From contig CM045729.1 in NCBI GenBank assembly GCA_024760905.1, positions 50,452,080 through 50,516,079 of the forward strand: a stretch of DNA of 64,000 nucleotides. The letters are read 5' to 3'. The first letter of the stretch is position 1, and the number at the start of each line of letters is the position of its first letter. The position numbers were made by a program, and so were the translations under genes. Of this stretch, positions 60,468 to 64,000 are shown one piece after another. Below the pieces are notes generated by a model. It ran no database searches. It saw nothing but the letters and a program-made list of their open reading frames with translations, and had not been told where the DNA came from. Origin of the DNA: Plotosus lineatus (Eukaryota > Chordata > Actinopteri > Siluriformes > Plotosidae).

Positions 60468-61635
60468 GTAGACCATGTCTAACCATATAGACCAACTGCT
60501 GGCAGGACGCAGTGGTGTATTTTGTCTGTGGTGAAAAATCCTCATTAAGATATGCAGATGCTCACAAACACGTGCAAACACTACAGATTCTGTGAAACCT
60601 GTTTTTACTGCTCAACACTTGCTACCCTTTCTATCTGTGCTGAGACCGAATCAATGCAAATCTTTTCTCTGCTGCCTTCATCATTCATCCTCCCTTTAAA
60701 AAGTAAGAGCTGATCACGTTGAACTCGTATGTGCATCCGATCAACCAGTTGGTGTTTAATCTGGTGTGGGTGAAAGTACTATTTCTGAACACCCACACAC
60801 TTACGCTGGAGGTCAGTGCTGGATCAGTTCATCTTTTGGAGAAGATAGCGAGAAAGAGGGATAGTAAATGGTAACTGTATAGCAATGTTGGGAAATTGAA
60901 GAGAGTGGCAGAGAGAGAAAAGGTAAGAATGAGATTAAGAGAGGAAGGCATAATTACTGTTAATGCTTTAGTCTGATGCAAGCTGCAGAAATGACCTTCA
61001 CACTTGCCATTACAGCCACGTTCACTCAGTCACACAAACACTCATACTTATGTTCATTCTCTCACTCATTCTGTCTCTTTTGTGCACACATAACTTCTCT
61101 CATTTCTCTTTGCTATGGCAACAAGACCTAATTTATAAATAGTCCTTTGCTTTTATACGTGCAGCTTTTGTTAATGTCTACATGTTTTCTCAGGTAAAAA
61201 GGGTAGTGATTGATTTTCACATTCACTAAGCAGTATGAACTTTGTGTTAATTAAGGTTTTATCAATAGTGTGTGTCAAATGATTGTGTGATGGCATGTCT
61301 AACACTGGATAATCTCTATCCATTTCTGGCTCTATGCCCCTAAATAAGGCTGCCTAATTGAGTTTAAAATTATGTTATTTTCCTCAGAATATTCACATTT
61401 TCCAATTATTTTTGAATACTAATTATTGCATTGTTACTGTATTTACAAAATACTATGACTATTAATAAGTTTTATTTTATTTTTTTTCTTGCAAACAATG
61501 TTGGACTTCTGCCAGATGTCTCTTCCAGTTTCAAAACCAGCCTTTGTGCTCCATAATTAATGTAGTGGCAAAATAATATTTTTAAAAATTGCTGTGCCCT
61601 TCCTCTACCCACATTTCCTTTTCTGTCTTCATGCG
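60468..61635. other. Unique sequence, nothing recognised
   Basis: No repeat or exon recognised. Confidence 0.55.
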
Positions 61636-61637
61636 CA

Positions 61638-61639
<2 letters not shown>

Positions 61640-61672
<33 letters not shown>

Positions 61673-61690
61673 GCTCTCTCTCTCCCTCTT

Positions 61691-61751
<61 letters not shown>
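61640..61751. repeat. (CT)n then (AC)n microsatellite
   Basis: An interrupted CT run followed by about 29 AC units. Confidence 0.96.
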
Positions 61752-61754
<3 letters not shown>

Positions 61755-61848
61755 GTGCGCACAAGCTAAACACAGATACACACAGAAATACACCAGGTTT
61801 GTTGCCAGTGAGATCCCAATAAGAAACTACAAACATAAACATGGAAGG

Positions 61849-62045
61849 CACGGTGGCGTAGTGGTTAGCACGTCCGCCTCACAGCAAGAAGGCCTGGGTT
61901 CGATTCCTGGCCTGGGTGTTTCTGTGTGGAGTTTGCATGTTCTCCCCGTGCTTGTGTGGGTTTCCTCTGGGTGCTCTGGTTTCCTCCCACAATCCAAAGA
62001 CATGCACTGTAGGTTAATTGGCCGTTCTAAATTAGGGACTACAGA
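61849..62045 (+). mobile_element. Mermaid-like SINE, 5' half
   Basis: Head GGCACGGTGGCGTAGTGGTT with A box, B box GGGTTCGATTCC, and GTTTGCATGTTCTCCCCGTG through TAGGTTAATTGGCCGTTC. The tail module is missing. It is the best-preserved Mermaid head in the window. Confidence 0.88.
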
Positions 62046-63915
62046 TGGAAACTAGCTATAAGCTATAATCTGGTACAGTACATCTCTGTCTCTATGAGCT
62101 TAATGTTCCTGTACATTGTCCCTTAAATAAAATAAACAAACTATCAATAAACCATGTTCTTGCTATGGGAACAATGACATGAATTGCCAGAGAAATTTTG
62201 AATAGGAACTGAGTGAATAAGGTAGATGTAAAAAAATTAATTTAAAATTCAGAAGAATGAGTGGATGAGGCTCAATGTGAAAGAAAATACAATTTACCTT
62301 TAAGAAACAATACTGATCATCTCATATTTATATATAAATAATAAAATAATAATCTATGCCGTTTGAAGGCCTTAACCAATCAACACATATTTTTTAATCT
62401 GTAATAAACCTCAGCAGGATTTCACCGGCACAGAGGATGGTAATTAGCACTATGCGAGAAGCATTTATTTCAAAAACATTTCAATATTTCAAACTCTGAG
62501 CTGAGTTTGGAGCGGTTACATCATCATGCACCATTTAAATTTCACCATAAAACATGCCAAATTTTGAGGGAAAACAACAGCCATTACGCAGGCTAACCTT
62601 CGCTCTTATTCTCTATTTCTCTCTCACACATTGACACACAAACACAGCTGTCTTTCCTATGCATTCAGCTCTCAAGAAAATAATCATTTTCCCTTTATCC
62701 CCTGTTGAGCCCAGAAAATTCTCTGGAGAAATCACTTTCCTGTAAGCTGCTGCTCTGGATACTTTAAAAATGGAGAAAGTGAGAAACTCTCGCACGAAGG
62801 TGTGAAGGTGAGAAACAATACAGCACAGTCGATGCACACATCCAAGACAAATTGGCATCAGAATCATTTTTTCACAAGGCTTAAAACTGGACTGCTGCTG
62901 GCTGTGCAGGAATCACTTAAAATTGAGAAACAGGTGAGAGTGGAGTGACAGCATTTCCAGACGTTTGCTGCAGATAAGACTGAAAGGCTCTTGATATGTT
63001 AAGATGAGCATAGCATGATGTACATGGTAACAGGATATATATATTTAGCCCCTGCTTGCCCTATGAAACAGTCATCCCTGACATCCAATCGCAGCGCCTA
63101 AAATCTGTAAAAGAGAAGCTAAATATAACTGTCTCAAGTGACAAAAGAGGAGGACAAGAACCAAAATGACCTATATTTTCAGCACAGGGCCAAATGATTG
63201 CTAACTTTCAAAATCTGCAAATGTGCTGGGGGAAAAGTTGTTGATATAAGATGATGTGAAAATATTCAGATAACTGCATCTCTGCATTGTCTCTAGACAA
63301 GCAAAGCCATCACAAACCTTGATCACATGGGAGAGCTGAGAGGCTCATATATCAAAGGCTTGGGATGACAGCCAGATGCAGACATAAGACCTTTGATATC
63401 ACACTAAAAATCTGCACTGACATGTGACTGACATTTATCAAAGAACAACTGTTAAATAATATTGGTGATTCATCCTTTGTGTTTCTTTCTGTCTTTTTGT
63501 CTTTCGTTCTTCCTCTTCATGTCTGGGGATCAGAAGCGCTAAAAGAAATAAAAAATAAACAAGCCTTGATTGTACACAGACTGATCAGATATAACAATAT
63601 GGAGTGTTACTACACATCTGTCTGTATCTAATAATGAAATTACCAAGCAAATTACACAGTGTTTTTTGTATTGCTTGTTACTGTTTTTTGACATCATGAT
63701 GTACTAGAAGCATTACAAATCCATCTCAATATGATGCTAATTAAATTGCCATTCCCTATCCTCAATCAACCGGGAACACAGAATATATGATCTGTACTGC
63801 ATATACTGTCGATATATGTAATATATAGTGTAAATTACTACAATATATCCAAAAAGACTTACTGAAATGGTTATTGAAAATGAAGGGATAATCTGACAGT
63901 ATTGTGTAGAATGTG
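62046..63915. other. Unique sequence, nothing recognised
   Basis: No repeat family, exon or RNA gene that I can support. Confidence 0.55.
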
Positions 63916-63919
63916 TGAG

Positions 63920-64000
63920 GGGCAGTGGTGGCCTAGTGGTATAGGGCGCTGGATCGGTGATCCTAAGGTTGGGGGTTCGAGTCCCACTCTCCACAAGGTT
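63920..64000 (+). mobile_element. SINE-A head, cut by the window edge
   Basis: It begins GGGGCAGTGGTGGCCTAGTG (A box TGGCCTAGTGG) and holds B box GGTTCGAGTCCC, followed by CACTCTCCACAAGGTT. It is the cleanest tRNA-like head of the family; the tail type lies outside the window. Confidence 0.88.

Noticed and set aside
63920..64000. tRNA-like heads (here and at 15452, 33753, 57970, 61849) as true tRNA genes
   Set aside because: They have A and B boxes but belong to dispersed SINEs with bodies and tails; no cloverleaf acceptor stem closes.

Overview
The window is vertebrate, almost certainly teleost fish, nuclear DNA. It holds the 5' end of one recognisable host gene on the minus strand. The rest is repeat-rich intronic and upstream DNA with no other convincing gene. 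The fish assignment rests on the repeats: Tc1 elements, a Rex1/L2-type LINE, RTE LINEs, hAT and Tigger-like DNA elements, Mermaid-like SINEs and very long dinucleotide arrays. I cannot name the species.

Region 1 to 12.4 kb is a XIRP2-like (Xin actin-binding repeat, cmya3) gene read right to left. Five coding exons join in frame with GT-AG introns: 12203-12259, 10260-10379, 4133-4196, 1956-2050, and a large Xin-repeat exon that runs off the left edge (1-1721). Its introns hold a dead Tc1 transposon with long IR/DR ends, a Tigger-like MITE, SINE pieces, a degenerate minisatellite and a homeodomain-site-rich block that may be a conserved noncoding element.

Region 12.4 to 64 kb is upstream or intergenic. 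Four non-LTR retrotransposon lineages are present: a Rex1/L2-type LINE at 20.4-23.8 kb; an RTE-X-like LINE at 27.2-30.5 kb with its 5' half but no 3' end; an RTE LINE at 53.2-55.9 kb with 3' fragments at 11.5, 36.6 and 49.1 kb; and another LINE family at 43.8-46.1 kb with a younger opposite-strand copy nested in it. DNA transposons are stacked inside one another at 25.6-26.5, 38.7-42.6 and 58.3-59.6 kb.

The most striking element is an abundant tRNA-derived SINE, here called SINE-A. About sixteen copies share one tRNA head and body, but three unrelated 3' tails start at the same base. One tail matches the 3' end of the RTE LINE in this window. One matches the tail of Mermaid-like SINEs. The third has no partner here. 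Copies of each tail type carry clean target-site duplications, so each chimera looks mobile in its own right. One copy (42.1 kb) also appears to carry 3' flanking DNA from another copy 7 kb away, which would be a 3' transduction.
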